A DNA stretch of 64,000 nucleotides from Lunularia cruciata (lineage: Eukaryota > Streptophyta > Marchantiopsida > Lunulariales > Lunulariaceae): NCBI GenBank assembly GCA_948567375.1, contig OX419760.1:58280001-58344000 (forward strand). Direction: 5' to 3'. Made by a program: the position numbers and the translations under genes. Numbering within the stretch: position 1 is the stretch's first letter; each line of letters starts with the position of its first letter. Of this stretch, positions 36,601 to 48,512 are shown piece by piece. Under the pieces are notes generated by a model. It was not told where the DNA came from. It was given only the letters and a program-made list of their open reading frames with translations, and did not search any database.

Positions 36601-38085
36601 AAAGCATATGACGAAATGTCCTCTTTTGAGATTTTCCTACCCAGTGCACTGGCCAACACATATCCAATTCTTAATAGAAGTTCAGGCTACTGAACTTTAC
36701 GCCTATCAGTGAGGTGGTGTCAAATTTGGAGACAACCAGAAGCTCAGAGTGCGTGCCAGCCTGCACTGTCTTTTGTAAATGTTCAGGAAGTTCATTGGAT
36801 GAACATACTGAATGAAGAGTTCTCTGCTTTATCGTATAAGAAAAACGTAACAAACTCTTGACGTTGACATACTCCTATGAAATCAGGTGGATCTTGATGA
36901 AGGTGCAGATAATCCTCCACAGCTAACCCGGGATCGAATGCCATGGCACCGACAATACTTGGTCCTCCTTAATCGTGGCTACAAGGAACAAATACGTAAG
37001 AAGAACGTGGTGATCACGCAGGTAGTCCAGAGTATAATAACTGCGGTGTTGATTGGTGGAGTGTTTTTCCAAATTGGAGATAACCAGAAGTCTACTGTGC
37101 GACGGCAACCTGTGCTTTTCTTCTGTGTCATCAATCAAGGAGTTTTTGGAGCTCTCACAGTAATTAACTCTTTCCCAAGCGAGAGGGTCCTTGTTTTGAG
37201 AGAAAGAGCGGCCGGCATGTACTTCTCCTCAGCATATTATGTGGCGAAGGTGAGTACTTAGCTTAATGCTATTCTGTCGGATAGTAGTATGACCAGATGA
37301 ACTTCGACTGTTCACACAATAATGCAATGATTGATGAGATGCATTCAAAGAAACTCGCGGACAATATAACTAGGAAAAGAGGAACTCGACATATCTGAGG
37401 ATAGGAATCCGAGTTGGACTCAGCGAGGTTCTCACTCAGCCGTTTAAGGTACGGATTTGAGTATAGTTTCACTACAAACCAGTGGATAAATACTTTACTT
37501 GTGTTATGAGATGCGTTGTTTTTCTGAAGTGTATCGTTCTTTCTGTCAATGCAGATCACGGCGGAGGTAACGTTTCAGATATTGTCCCCAATTGTTTTCT
37601 CGTGCGTAGTGTATTGGATGGTGGGTTTCCAGAACAAGGCCCGCAAGTTTTTTCTCTTCATGTTTTTCATGATTCTTTGTCAACTGTCGGCTACCTCTCT
37701 GGCTCTCATGACATCAGCAATTTGTCGGACAACGGACCTTTCAGTCACGGTGTTACCGATGTTACTGGAGGTCAACCGTTTGTTTGGAGGCTTTTTCTTG
37801 GCCCCTGCGAGCCTTCCCAAATACTTTGTGTGGTTGGATGCTCTTAGCTATGTCAAGTATTGTTACATTGCCATCTCGCAGAACGAGCTGCACGATCTCA
37901 AGCTCACTTGCAAGCCTCAAGAGCTTGACTCCAAAGGGAATTGCTTGATTCAGAATGGTGCGCAAACCATCAAGACGTTGGGGCTGGATTACATTACAAT
38001 CGCGCAGTGTGCTGCCATTCTTATCTTGTACATTATTGCTACCCGATTCTTTGCTTACCTCGGGATCCGGTACATCAAAAGTTAG
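33651..38085 (+). CDS. ABCG-family half-size ABC transporter
   Basis: A membrane exporter that works as a dimer; plant ABCG half-transporters move lipids, cutin/wax precursors or hormones. Seven exons give 722 residues: 33651-34114, 35039-35375, 35600-35741, 35856-36004, 36353-36535, 36887-37249 and 37555-38085. A Ser/Pro/Arg-rich N-terminal tail of about 140 residues precedes [12 protein letters not shown], the usual entry to the nucleotide-binding domain. Then come Walker [10 protein letters not shown] (178-186), signature ISGGE (286-290), Walker [14 protein letters not shown] (from 306) and H-loop His (344). The family linker [11 protein letters not shown] follows in exon 5, then about six membrane segments in exons 6-7. 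A loop with two Cys lies before the last helix. The domain order NBD-TMD is that of subfamily G. Start: ATG in an AACATGGC context. Substrate unknown. No defect seen. Confidence 0.92.
34487..34509. repeat. (CACGTC)n short tandem repeat in ABCG intron 1
   Basis: TCCACG is repeated about four times within the 924 bp first intron. The CACGTC core resembles ACGT-type bZIP sites, but a simple repeat is enough to explain it. Confidence 0.7.
36716..36778 (+). pseudogene. Relic copy of part of ABCG exon 6 inside intron 5
   Basis: The intron stretch containing CAAATTTGGAGACAACCAGA and then AGAGTGCG matches exon 6 at about 37070-37107 (CAAATTGGAGATAACCAGA…TGTGCG). Similarity fades over the next 25 bp. 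In the exon this encodes the QIGDNQKS part just after the first membrane helix. One base is inserted and the copy has no open frame, so it is a dead duplicate. Confidence 0.7.
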
Positions 38086-39029
38086 AAATCCTCTTGTTTG
38101 TACATTATTGAGTCAATTATCTTTCATTCAAAATACCCAGCTATCCACTTTATCTCGTTATATCGGATGAAATTCACTTTTACAGCTGAGGCTTTTCTCA
38201 AGCATCTACAGTCAAGTCAGAAAGTGGTCGATTGACTGCCAACTGTTAATAAAAACAGCACACATGAGCAAACGAAAAGAATACCTCAACCAAAACCGTT
38301 CTATTTTTTACTTGTATATGGATCTAAATGGAATCGAGTGGGTGGTCAATGTCGGTCTTACCTACCTTGTTAAACCATGTTAGTGACCCGCCTTGGCGCC
38401 TACATACACTCAGTGTCCCGGTGCAGCACTCAAGTTACTCACTGAAACTTCCCTTTCTCTGCTTCCAGAAGTGCCCATCTCCTTCAAACAATGCATTCTT
38501 GCCATTGGATTCCACTTAGCGTGCCCACTTTATCTAATCAGGAATAACATTAAATTCTACTTGTCGCGCTCTAGGTATTTATATGACTCGAAACGAAATT
38601 GAAGTGCATCGAGGGACAATGACCTCATTGGGTCATTTTCCTGTTGATTATGTTGTGTTGGAGCGAAAGGTGACAGTGCTTTTCCTAAGTGTCATTGCAA
38701 GTCAAACGAAGGGTGAGTAAAGCAAATCGAACTCTTGGGCTCCTCGCTGTATGTCTTGCCGTGATTCCTCTGTAGAGCTCAAACTTTAACGCTGTCGTCA
38801 TGCATATGACAAGAAATGAGTCCTGCGTACTCATTCTAAGACGCTCCTTTATATTTCAATCGGGACTGTGTGCCTTTGCCTACTTTTTGGTCATGACTTT
38901 TGAACTTCAAAATTTCTCCAATCGCTAACGTAATACGTGCTACTTCATCGTTTATTGACATCCCTTCGCACTTAAAGGGATCTCTGCATCTTTTCTCACC
39001 TTTTGATCAATTCAATACTATCTTTTCAT
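38086..39029. other. ABCG 3' flank and intergenic DNA
   Basis: Presumed 3' UTR near the left end. No further gene is supported. Confidence 0.4.
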
Positions 39030-39030
39030 C

Positions 39031-39455
39031 GGTTTCGTCATTCCTATCACAGAAGTGGGTCACAAGTTTCATCAAAGTGGCCAAGAGATCTAATAATATA
39101 CCTCGGAGGAAAAAAAGAGGAATACGGGGCACCAAGAAGTACAAAAGGAGATAAGGAGCAAGAGGCACCATGAAAAGATAAGAAACAGAATTGGAAGCCC
39201 CCAAGTAATTGATTGGTTTCGTCATTCCCATCACAGAACTGGGTCACAAGTTTTCATCAAAGTTGCCAAGAGGTCTAATAGTATACCTCGGATACTGGGT
39301 CACAAGTCTTCATCGAAGTGTCCGAGAGGTCTAACGGTATACCCGGGAGGAAAAAGAAAAAGTAATACAAAGCACCAAGAAATGCCAAAGGGATAAAGAA
39401 CAAGAGGTTCAATGAGAAGGTAAGAACTTTAAGTGGAGCCCCATGTAATTTATTA
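39031..39455. repeat. Tandem repeat, unit about 184 bp, 2.3 copies
   Basis: The block 'ggtttcgtcattccNatcac' followed by 'gggtcacaagt' starts at 39031 and again at 39215. A third copy lacking the first part starts near 39294. The minus-strand frames 39007-39247 and 39275-39490 in these copies are repeat shadows. Confidence 0.85.
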
Positions 39456-40813
39456 TTGAACGGTGTGATATAGATCATCCTATAGTACATTTGGTAAATG
39501 AGGAGGGATGGCCCTAGAGCTTTTACTATAGCTACCTATCCATAAGATCTACATGACCCAAAGCACGACGACGTTGTAAAGGGACAGAAACTCTTTTTCT
39601 AATTAAAGGAGGAGTTGAGCATGGCTGAAAAGACAACCAGAACTACTACTCTACTCCTCCTCTCTTCAAGGGACCACTTGCTGTTTCCCTGAAGAACCCA
39701 TCAAACTGGTAATAAAGGTGTTTGAAAATCTCATTAGATTTAATTCTACTAACATTAAATCTTGTACTAGTACCACGAAAACGTACGAGAGATACTAGTT
39801 CCTCTTTTCTCCATTGAAAGAAACGATGGAATCTGGTCTTGCTATCGTCTTATGTAGAACTTGTCTCGATTCACAGTTGTGGGGATCCGCACTTGCTACT
39901 AGTTAACTCTCTCATATTTGAAGCATCACAGCTCATCACCTTTAGATTAGAAGGAGCTTCATCATGCATCGTGCATGGCTAGTTCTTCTAGAATAAAGTC
40001 CTAAAGCCTAACACTCCTCGATTCTCAACCCTTGGGTACCAAGTCGTCGTTTGAATCTGATGTTTTAAGGTTTCATGACAAAGTAGGGATACAATTGCGA
40101 GTAAAGAATCATGAATAAAGATGTACAGATATCTGATTATTGAGAAAAGAGGACGGACGATGGCGAACTACGAATCTCAAGAAGTGGTAAATGTACATTA
40201 TAATAGTTCTTTTCTGAAAGTAGATTGACTGGTTAGAAGCCACGACAAGAAGAGGCAGGACCACTTCGATTCATGGCATGTAACGTATATGTTTGTCCGT
40301 TTGATAGACATTCTGTTTTAGAGTAGTCAAGACTTCGTGATTCCAATTGAGAAGCTCTAGAGTCAAATAATGAACGTTATTCTAAACAGAGATCAGAAAA
40401 ATTCGCAGTAGTGACAACGAACTTACTTCGCCACGTGTTTCAAAGCTTCCCAACAATGAAGCGAAATTTCAAGTACTACTTTTCTGCACTTCAGCTTTTG
40501 ACTGGGAGCAGATCGGAAAAGCAGATCAGTCAATGTTGGAACGACTGCATCCCATATCAGCCATCGGTTGACATGTGAAAGTCCTTGACATGCCAATCCA
40601 TGGGAACATTGTTGACTATGAATGCTGAACACTTTTGGATCGGCTGCAGCTTGTTTTTGGAAACTCCTATAAGAAACATGAACATGTCATTGAGTGCAAA
40701 CTCACCAACCCGTGCCACTTCCTCTTCCCCAGTCCTGCTCATTGAAGACGATACCGGTTCCTGGGCTATCGCTATCGGATCCAATTCATTGACAGGTCCT
40801 CATGCAGGTCACG
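39456..40813. other. Intergenic
   Basis: Only overlapping frames of 70-105 codons on both strands near 40423-40902, without recognised domains. Confidence 0.35.
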
Positions 40814-41056
40814 ATGAGAATTCTTTTCTTCCGCAACAAATTCTCCATCCGATCAATGGCGAAGTCCAGGAACCTGCTAAGAAAGCTCGTGCCTGTGTCT
40901 GACTACAAGCGACTGGAAGACGTAGCAGACGACGAGTCCTCATTGCTAGTGATCTCAACTGGTGACGACAAGCAGGTTGCTTCTGATATCGAGAGCCAGG
41001 AGGGCGCAGACGAAAAGAATGGAGATGAAGAGAAGAAGTCTCGTCCAATTGTTTAA
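40814..41056 (+). CDS. Hypothetical small acidic-tailed protein or terminal exon
   Basis: An 80-residue frame begins MRILFFRNKFSIRSMAKSR and ends in a strongly charged tail (DDKQVASDIESQEGADEKNG, then DEEKKSRPIV). The basic start and acidic end, together with codon choice, look more protein-like than the surrounding frames. An acceptor-like TGCAG just upstream (near 40807) means it could be a last exon joined to the frame 40687-40806 (…TGSWAIAIGSNSLTG). No family was recognised, and chance remains possible. Confidence 0.3.
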   Translation: MRILFFRNKFSIRSMAKSRNLLRKLVPVSDYKRLEDVADDESSLLVISTGDDKQVASDIESQEGADEKNGDEEKKSRPIV

Positions 41057-44000
41057 TTTCTGTCTGGAGCATGAAACCGAATGGACCGAAGTGAATGGTT
41101 AAGCTAGCCCCCACTATACGAACATTTTGAGTACAGAAACTGCTGAAATTGACAACGGCGTTCAGCAACCACTGGACAAAATTTCATTCTTCCAATCCGC
41201 AGCATGGCCAGCGACGATACCAAGCATAGTGTTTCAAACTAGTTGTGCATACAGCCCTCACTTCGGACGTCTGGCGACTAGAATTTCGGTATTTAGAATA
41301 ACTAACAGACATTCGGTGTAAATATCAAGAGGCCCTAGTTAAGTTTGAGGTGGATGAAAGGGTTTGAAAACAGAGAGATTATTCTTCCACCACTTCCTTA
41401 TGGATGCGTGTTGAGTTCACGGGTCCACTTTAAAAGGCAAGGTTTTGTAGATCGAAGTAAAAGGGCAGATTTGACGACATGCACTCTCTCCATGGTCGAC
41501 GGAAATTTGACGATGTCCACTCTTTCAGTGTCGAATGGAAATTTCCCATGCGCATGCAGAATGTACAGAGCCAGACAACATATATAGAGTGAGTGCCCCA
41601 CCATTGAATTTTTGTGAAGATTTTTGATGATCTGCTTTTAGCTCTTTGGACCTATATATGTTGATGAATTTGCCATGTGATGATACATGTTCGTCCTCAA
41701 TTACTCGTTCTTGGAACCGTCTGATTGATTAGCTTGTCCATGAAGAGTCTCCAGGATTAGGTTCCAGGTGGAAACACCCTCTGTAGAGAGCTCTATCTCA
41801 TGATGTCTCGAAAGCAGCGGGTAGCAAGATACCTTGAAAGTTGAGGTCCTTTCAGATGACTTGTAAGATAGTTGATGCACTTTAACATGCTGATCGATCG
41901 ACAGGACGTATCAAAGGTGTCGGAGTTGGATGAAATTTGGAGTAGTTGGATCGGATCTACTTGAATGTGGTTCCATCCCGTCATGGTCAGGTCCTACTCT
42001 GCGGAGAAGTTCGATCAACTATTTCTGCACCTCTTTAAAATCTGTTGCAGCATCGAGTTTCCTTTGAGATCGTCGTTTGTCGTTGAAAATTACCAAATGT
42101 TCGCTTAGTTATCTTCAAATTGCACCGACGACCGTTCTCCTCGTCTGCTGACTTGAAGTCGTATTTATGCGTGGCATTTCACTCCCCAGTTCCTCTGGAA
42201 GGAATTTCTTGCTTGTGAAGTATTGCTTTGTGAACTTGACAATGTCCTGTTCGATCAATAGTTCCATCCGCAAAAGTGACTTAGACTTTAATTAAGCCTG
42301 ATGTCTTTCTTCAGATTCATTGGATTTTTATCTTCACACTGTCAGGATACACCATCATGGCAGGATCTGAAACGTTTGCTAAAGCGAATCTACAGGGTCA
42401 GGTTCCTCCAAGTGGAAACTGCGCGTGCAGTGTCGGTATTGCAAACTTCGGACATAAAATTCAGAAAATAGCTTCCCCAAACACCTCAAGGACCACATAT
42501 AAGCTCCACCTTTGGTGATGGGCGTCTGAATCTTTGAAATCTACATCTTGAATACTGTCAGCCATTGACTCTTTGTCCTGTATTATATTGCTGAAATGCA
42601 GACCGACGTATTCAGGGTTCTTCAACGACAATAAAGCAAAGTACACTGTCTCTTTAACAAACATACAGAGGCAGCAAAAGCAGAGTTTGACTTAATGGTC
42701 CCCGTTGATAATCACGATGTTGGCCCCATCGTAGACTTTTTCCTGTACTAGTACCATGGGAACCCAGAATGCTGCTGGAAATGCGTGTCTTGAAAGTAGT
42801 TATTATCCTTTACTCTAACAGTTCATAACAGAACATGACTAAGCCAAGCGCATCAATTGACATAAACTATAAGCTGTAATGGTCGTCCTAATCACGACTG
42901 CACATAGTAGCCACATAGTACAGAGGTGGAGAAAAAGTAGAGGACTTCGATGAGGTGGCAAGACGGGGTTGACGATTACGATCAACAAGTGGTTGAATAT
43001 TACTGCGTATAACCAGCTCGAATCCATGTGAGAAGTTTGGCTTCTCTTTCCATTGGGGGTAACGCTGGGAAGAGGACGACAAAATGTTGACATGAGCAAT
43101 ATCTTCATGTGTCGCACCGTACCTGATTATTTTCTCCTAGTTTGGCTATCTGATTAGTTTTGGATGACACATTAAGATCAGTTGAGAGATCATATTTAGT
43201 TAACAAATATGAACAGACTGATTGACTGCTGGTATTATTAATTATGTTGCATGAAACCTTTTCATCTAGTCTAGACCATGTCAACTATAAACACGGAAGT
43301 GGTGAATGAATGCCTGGTCCTCGTGCTCGTGATAGTCGAGATTCCTACTGATCTGTTCAAAGAAAACATAGTAAAGCTGGAGATACATGTTGCTGACTTG
43401 CAACTGTGCAAAGACTTAGCGTCTAGAACGCAACATTAGACGTTGAAGGTGTTGTAGGATCAGCATGTCCGAAGGAGGTTCTTGTCAGAGTCGGGCCTCA
43501 TTATCGGCCTTTCGTGATCACGAGGTTGAACCAGAGCTCATTTGCACCTGCTCCATGATGATCACTTAATCCTGGCAGCCTCCACAAGTTGATTGTTGAC
43601 CATGAGATGATCCGGAACCTCTGTGTAATTGTTGTGAATCAATGACGAGTACAATAGCATTTAATTGGAGGTTTTGTTGAATATCTAGATTCATGTTCGT
43701 AAACACAGTTGATATCCACAGCAAAGTAGCAAATCTTCCAAGGCTGGTTGCCATCTTGACCACCTCCAACGTCTTAAGATCATCTAGGAATTCGACATCG
43801 CGCTGACATCTGGGCTTCCATTACAGAAGGTACCACAATAAGCTAGTCACAAGCTTTTTTTTTTTTTTGTCTCATCACGTGCCGAAGATCGACTGCCATC
43901 TTCCACCTCCAGCTCAACTCCAAATTGATTTATACACACACATGAATGACAATCTGGCCATGGAATCGTTATGCAAAGCGAAATTGTATTGGAAGGAATT

Positions 44001-44209
44001 TTGATTTTTTAGAAGTTAGATTAGATCTGAAACTTTATCTTGCTCGAAAGAGCAGATCCAGACTAGCGGTTGGATCATCCGGTATATGTGGATATCTCCG
44101 ATGTACATCTTGGATTTGGGATCTCAGCGTTACTTTCTGTGCAGGCTACATTCCGATATTGATATTGCAACGCGAGCTTCTATAGATCTATAGTCTTAGT
44201 AGAATTACA
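41057..44209. other. Intergenic or decayed DNA upstream of the NLR relic
   Basis: No frame longer than about 92 codons and no recognised domain. A poly-T tract lies near 43857-43869. The 5' part of the NLR relic (its N-terminal and P-loop regions) may be here but is not recognisable. Confidence 0.35.
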
Positions 44210-47062
44210 ATACGGCACACCTCAACGAGGCTTCCGAAAAAAGCGGAGGGAACAATGGAAGGAATGTCTTAAGGAGCTAAAGAAAGCCGAGGTGAACGAC
44301 TGGAATGTAGACACGAAGCTGTGAAAGAAGTTGGGAGTAAGCTACAACGGACACGGTAGTAGTGAGAAGCAATAGATGTTTCTGGGTGCAGCTACTGTAT
44401 TCAACGAGATGCCGTTGTACATTGGGAAAGCAGCATGAGACACTACTTGGGCAGATCTGAAGTGGGATGTCTTGGTAGGCATGTCTTTGATCTACAAGAG
44501 CACAGAGAAAGACGACAAAAGAATCATTAGTTTGCAGGAACAACTTCGACTTTAGGGACTTCAGGCAGTTTATTCAAAGAGATGGACCATTCTAGGATGT
44601 AGAGGTGAGTACGTACACATTGCATTCATGTGAAAGGGCTGAACTTATGACCACGAGAAGATGAATCAAGATATTGCCAGGCTGAAATATTTATCAGTAA
44701 TACTGTAGATTGCTCTGTCTCGAAGATGTCTCAGTTCGTTTTGATGAGAAATCCCAGCATTAAACTCGGGTTGTGCTTCTGCACAACCCGAGTTGCACTA
44801 CGTCGTTGTTGTTGCAGTCGAGTTGCACTACCTTGTCGTTGCACTACGTCTGTACTATGACAGACATGATGTTGATCAGCTAAACCTAGCTGCTGCTACT
44901 GAAACGTTAGAATGTGGAGCTGGGAATGATGACTTGCTGCAGATTTCGTGCGAACTCCTCTGGCGAATGAAGAATCTGAAATACTTGATTTTGAGGAATA
45001 TCGACATCATAAATCGAGACAAAATCAAACTTCTTCCTCGGGTCTCGTTATGCTTGTTCTATGGAGATCCGTAAGGGAGTTGGAGAGTAAATCCCGTTTG
45101 AGCTCCCCTGCAAGTGACATCAAAAACCTTCCACTTAGCTCCACAGGAAGTGGTCCTACTGTCCTGCTTGTAGACACCATAGGAACAGAGAGCTTTCCCG
45201 CCCTCAAACCTACTTACCCTCTTCTTGAAGTTTCAGAAATTCAGTCTGGGAAAAAATTGAGAGAGATCCATGTAAGTGTTGCTCAGTGCGCATCCTTGGA
45301 GGAAAGACTTGAATTCTCTTCCTTCCCAGCTTTACAGACATTGCCAACATCTTCTGGTATGTTGTCTAAATTGAAATATCTGAAAGTTTAGCCTTTGTCC
45401 GAAACTCCAGTCTCTTCCTCATTCTTCACGACTACCAGAGATTGCAAGCACTACCCGACACGATTGGAGCTCTTACCTCTTTGAGGTGATCAATTCTCAA
45501 CCAGTGTTCACCATTGAGCGCCTTGCCTGCCAGTATCGGTAACCTTCACTCATTGAAGGTTCTTGATTTTGGATCTTGTATAGCCCTGGACAGATTACCA
45601 GACAGTCTCAGCCAACTTACATCTCTGAAAGTACTGGAGCTGGAGCACTGTTCGGCTTTGGAGATGGTGACGGAAATTGGTGGCAATCGGTTCACTTTCG
45701 GACTGGAGGTCCTTAACCTCAACCGTTGTAGAAGTTGACGAGATTAGCGGAGAGCATTGGCAGCGTTGTGTCCTTGGAATCTCTGGAGGTAGAATGCTGT
45801 TTAAGTTTTGAGCAGTTGCCGGATGGTTTTGGTAACCGTCAGTCCTTGATAAATCTGAATATGAAATCTTTTTCAACAATGGGGAACTTACCATCCAGTA
45901 TCGGCAAACTCTCACACTTGGCTTACCCGTTGGAGTCATTGCCGGGGGTGGGGGAGTGTGAGAGGAAGTGCACTCAACAGTAGTTCTTGATCTCAAGTCC
46001 TGTTCTAATCTCAAGAGGTTGCCGAACGCTGTTAATGAACTCTCTTCGCTGAGAGTGATGGTGCTCGAGCACTGTTCATCGTTGGAGATATAGCCAGACA
46101 CAGCCGAGGCAGTCTCATCAGTCGGATTCCTTAATCTGAAGTCTTGGGGGATGCTGAAGATCATCCCGAAGCGCATTAGAATCCGGAGCTGCTGGGAGCC
46201 ATCTGAGGCATCTCCTCGGAGCTGCGAAGTTCTAGAGCTCTTCATATTTCATCCCACATTCAGGACTGGTACCACAACTTAAGTTCAGAAACCTTATAAC
46301 TACCTTAGGATGTTTAAATGGAAGCCATCATTACCATCCTAAGATACATTGTCCGATGATCAGGTATACATTCCCGCTGAATGTGGAGATAAAACCAGCG
46401 AAGTGCCATGGGTTAATTCAGTTGTCTGCATGTGCGAGATCCGGAGGAACTTTTCCGCGGTGTCACGCACATATACCCCATAAACCTTATGCCGTTTCCC
46501 GAGGAAGTGCTCAGCGCTCCCCGGCTAGCCAATAACGGGTATTATGAGCTTTGGCTTCGGAGAGGATCTAAAATCCACTATAACTTGTCAATGTGTGGTA
46601 GCGTATTCCCGTTCACTGGAAGAGCTGCAGCTCCAGCACTAAGAAGGCTTTCCAAGCCAAGGCTTCGGTGCCGACTGGGGCCATAGATGTAGAAGGGCTC
46701 CAACTGTTACCTCCTGATTCAACCCTCATACCTGACGACAGGCAGTTTGGCGCGACCTCAGGGCGCTAGCTTCTGCACCTTTGTTTGTGTGGTATCCGAA
46801 GTGGCCTTCAAAGTTCGAGTCGGAGCTTAACGAGTGTAAATGTGGCATTTACGAGGACCTTGGCGCTAAAACGCTCTCAATTTACGTAAATGTGATCACT
46901 CACTTGGGAGCTGAGTGAGCTCTTGATAAGGTGACTCACAAGTTAGTGGAGAAACCGAAGTTCATGACACGAGGGCTGATAATTGCCCCTCTTCGGTTAG
47001 TTTTGCAAACGGAGCTCTCGATGTCCAACAAGAAGAGACAAGCTGTGATTGCTCCTCTTTGA
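44210..47062 (+). pseudogene. LRR-type NLR immune receptor, degenerate
   Basis: In successive, shifted + frames one can follow a plant NLR. First comes a linker with EQWKECLKELKKAEVNDW, then a winged-helix part with GVSYNGHG and MFLGAATVFNEMPL (about 44240-44420). The first LRR is MKNLKYLILRNIDI near 44970, and regular LRRs lie in 45514-46080 (LPASIGNLHSLKVLDFGSC, LPDSLSQLTSLKVLELEHCS, LPNAVNELSSLRVMVLEHCS). A C-terminal region with LWLRRGSKIHYNLSMCGSVF (about 46555-46615) follows, then KFESELNE to about 47060. At least five frameshifts or stops separate these pieces and the P-loop half is missing. It is a relic. Part of its tail recurs at 61225-61560. Confidence 0.8.
44763..44794. repeat. 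Perfect hairpin, 14 bp arms
   Basis: AACTCGGGTTGTGC, loop TTCT, then its exact reverse complement. It lies inside the NLR relic between the winged-helix and LRR parts. The following 60 bp repeats 'gttgcactac' several times, reusing the arm sequence. Confidence 0.9.
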
Positions 47063-47397
47063 AAATCTTTAGAAAGGGAGTTTCATACCCCAGGTCAGAT
47101 TCTGTATTGGATCTCCCAATCTTCTTCTGTACTGACTGTCAGGAGAACTCCTAGATTACTTGAAACAGGCAGGAGTATTGTACAGGCTCGGACCATGAAC
47201 TGCTGAAGGATCCAATCAACGAACTCCAGCTCGAAACGCAAGTGTTGGAGTCCATAACTTAAGTGTCTAACTTATCGAATTACTACTGCCTACATCTACA
47301 TAGAAACCACTCTGAGTATCTTCTTGGGACTGGATTGTTTTCAACTAGATCATGTACACTTTGAAGCACTTTTTGAAGTTCATATAGCATCCCTCCG

Positions 47398-48512
47398 TTA
47401 GAAGTAAGTGACCAGTTTGGGAATCAATCCAGGAATCATTTCAATCCTCTTCTGGAATTCAAGATCACTTGTAAAACTGCCCAGAACATGTACAACATGT
47501 GCAGTCAACATGACTCTCCCGAAGTGGTTACAGAATTTACCCATCCTTCAAGAGCACCTAGAAATTCCATAATCTGCTTCCGATTGGTCTCAATTTTAGA
47601 TACCGCAAAGCTTCAACCACTGCCTCCTGATTGATTTGAATCTTAGAACGTCCATCATCTCATAGGAACAACGTGAGCAGCTGCGATACAGCTCCAGGAA
47701 CCTGTCCGATTTCCTTGCCCCCTTCCATGCCTATTGCCAGATTCGCTATGGTGTGCAAGACGTGCTCAAAGAACTTGGAGCTCTTCCGGATTGATAAGGA
47801 CCTCACCAATCCCTGAACAGCACCAGGGAAATCCATGATTTGCTTACAGTTGGCCTCCATCCAGCTTTTATTGTAGCAATGCGAACACCACTCTTTCTTG
47901 ATATTCAATCTCAAGACTTACATCCTCACGCAGCAATAACGTGAGCAACTGCAAAATAGCCCCAGAAACCTCTCCTATATCCTTTACATCTGCCACACCA
48001 CTTGCCAGATTTCGCTATGGTGTACAAGACGTGCATAAGGAACTCGGAGCTCTTCCGGACTGATAAGGACCTCACCAATCCCTGAACAGCGCCCGGGAAC
48101 TGCATGATTTGTTTAAGATTGGTCTCAATAGAACTTAACTTCTGAAAAGCGCGGACCACTTCCTCTTGAATTTCACGGATCTCGAGACATCCATCCTCTC
48201 GTGCAAACAAAGAAAGCAACTGCGAAATAGCTCCAGGAACCTCTCCTATTTTCTTTCTACCTTTCACGCCAGATTGCCAGATTCCCTAGACTGTACAAAA
48301 CGTGCACAAGGAACTTGGAGCTCTACCGGACAGATAAGGACCTCACCAATCCTGAACAGCACCAGGGAACTCCATGATTTGTTTCCGATTAGCCTTCACC
48401 CAGCTTCACTCGTGCAAAGCGCATACCAGTCCTTCTTGACTTTCGATCTCGGGACTTCCATCTTCTTGTAGAAACATTGTGAGCAGCTGGGAAATAGCTC
48501 CAGAAATCTCTC
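47398..48512 (-). pseudogene. Decayed ARM units and C-terminus downstream of the NLR frameshift
   Basis: Four further ARM units continue in the same register as the intact array: the PGAVQ anchor recurs at about 48373, 48103, 47834 and 47568, with spacings of 266, 270, 269 and 266 bp. They lie in different frames (for example 48267-47926 and 47914-47660) with stops such as VQDW*. A last piece reading DLEFQKRIEMIPGLIPKLVT ends at a TAA at 47400-47398 and looks like the original C-terminus. So the ancestral protein was probably about 370 residues longer. Confidence 0.75.

Noticed and set aside
45595-46245. 216-codon minus-strand frame
   Set aside because: It is the antisense shadow of the LRR relic, which reads sensibly only on the + strand.
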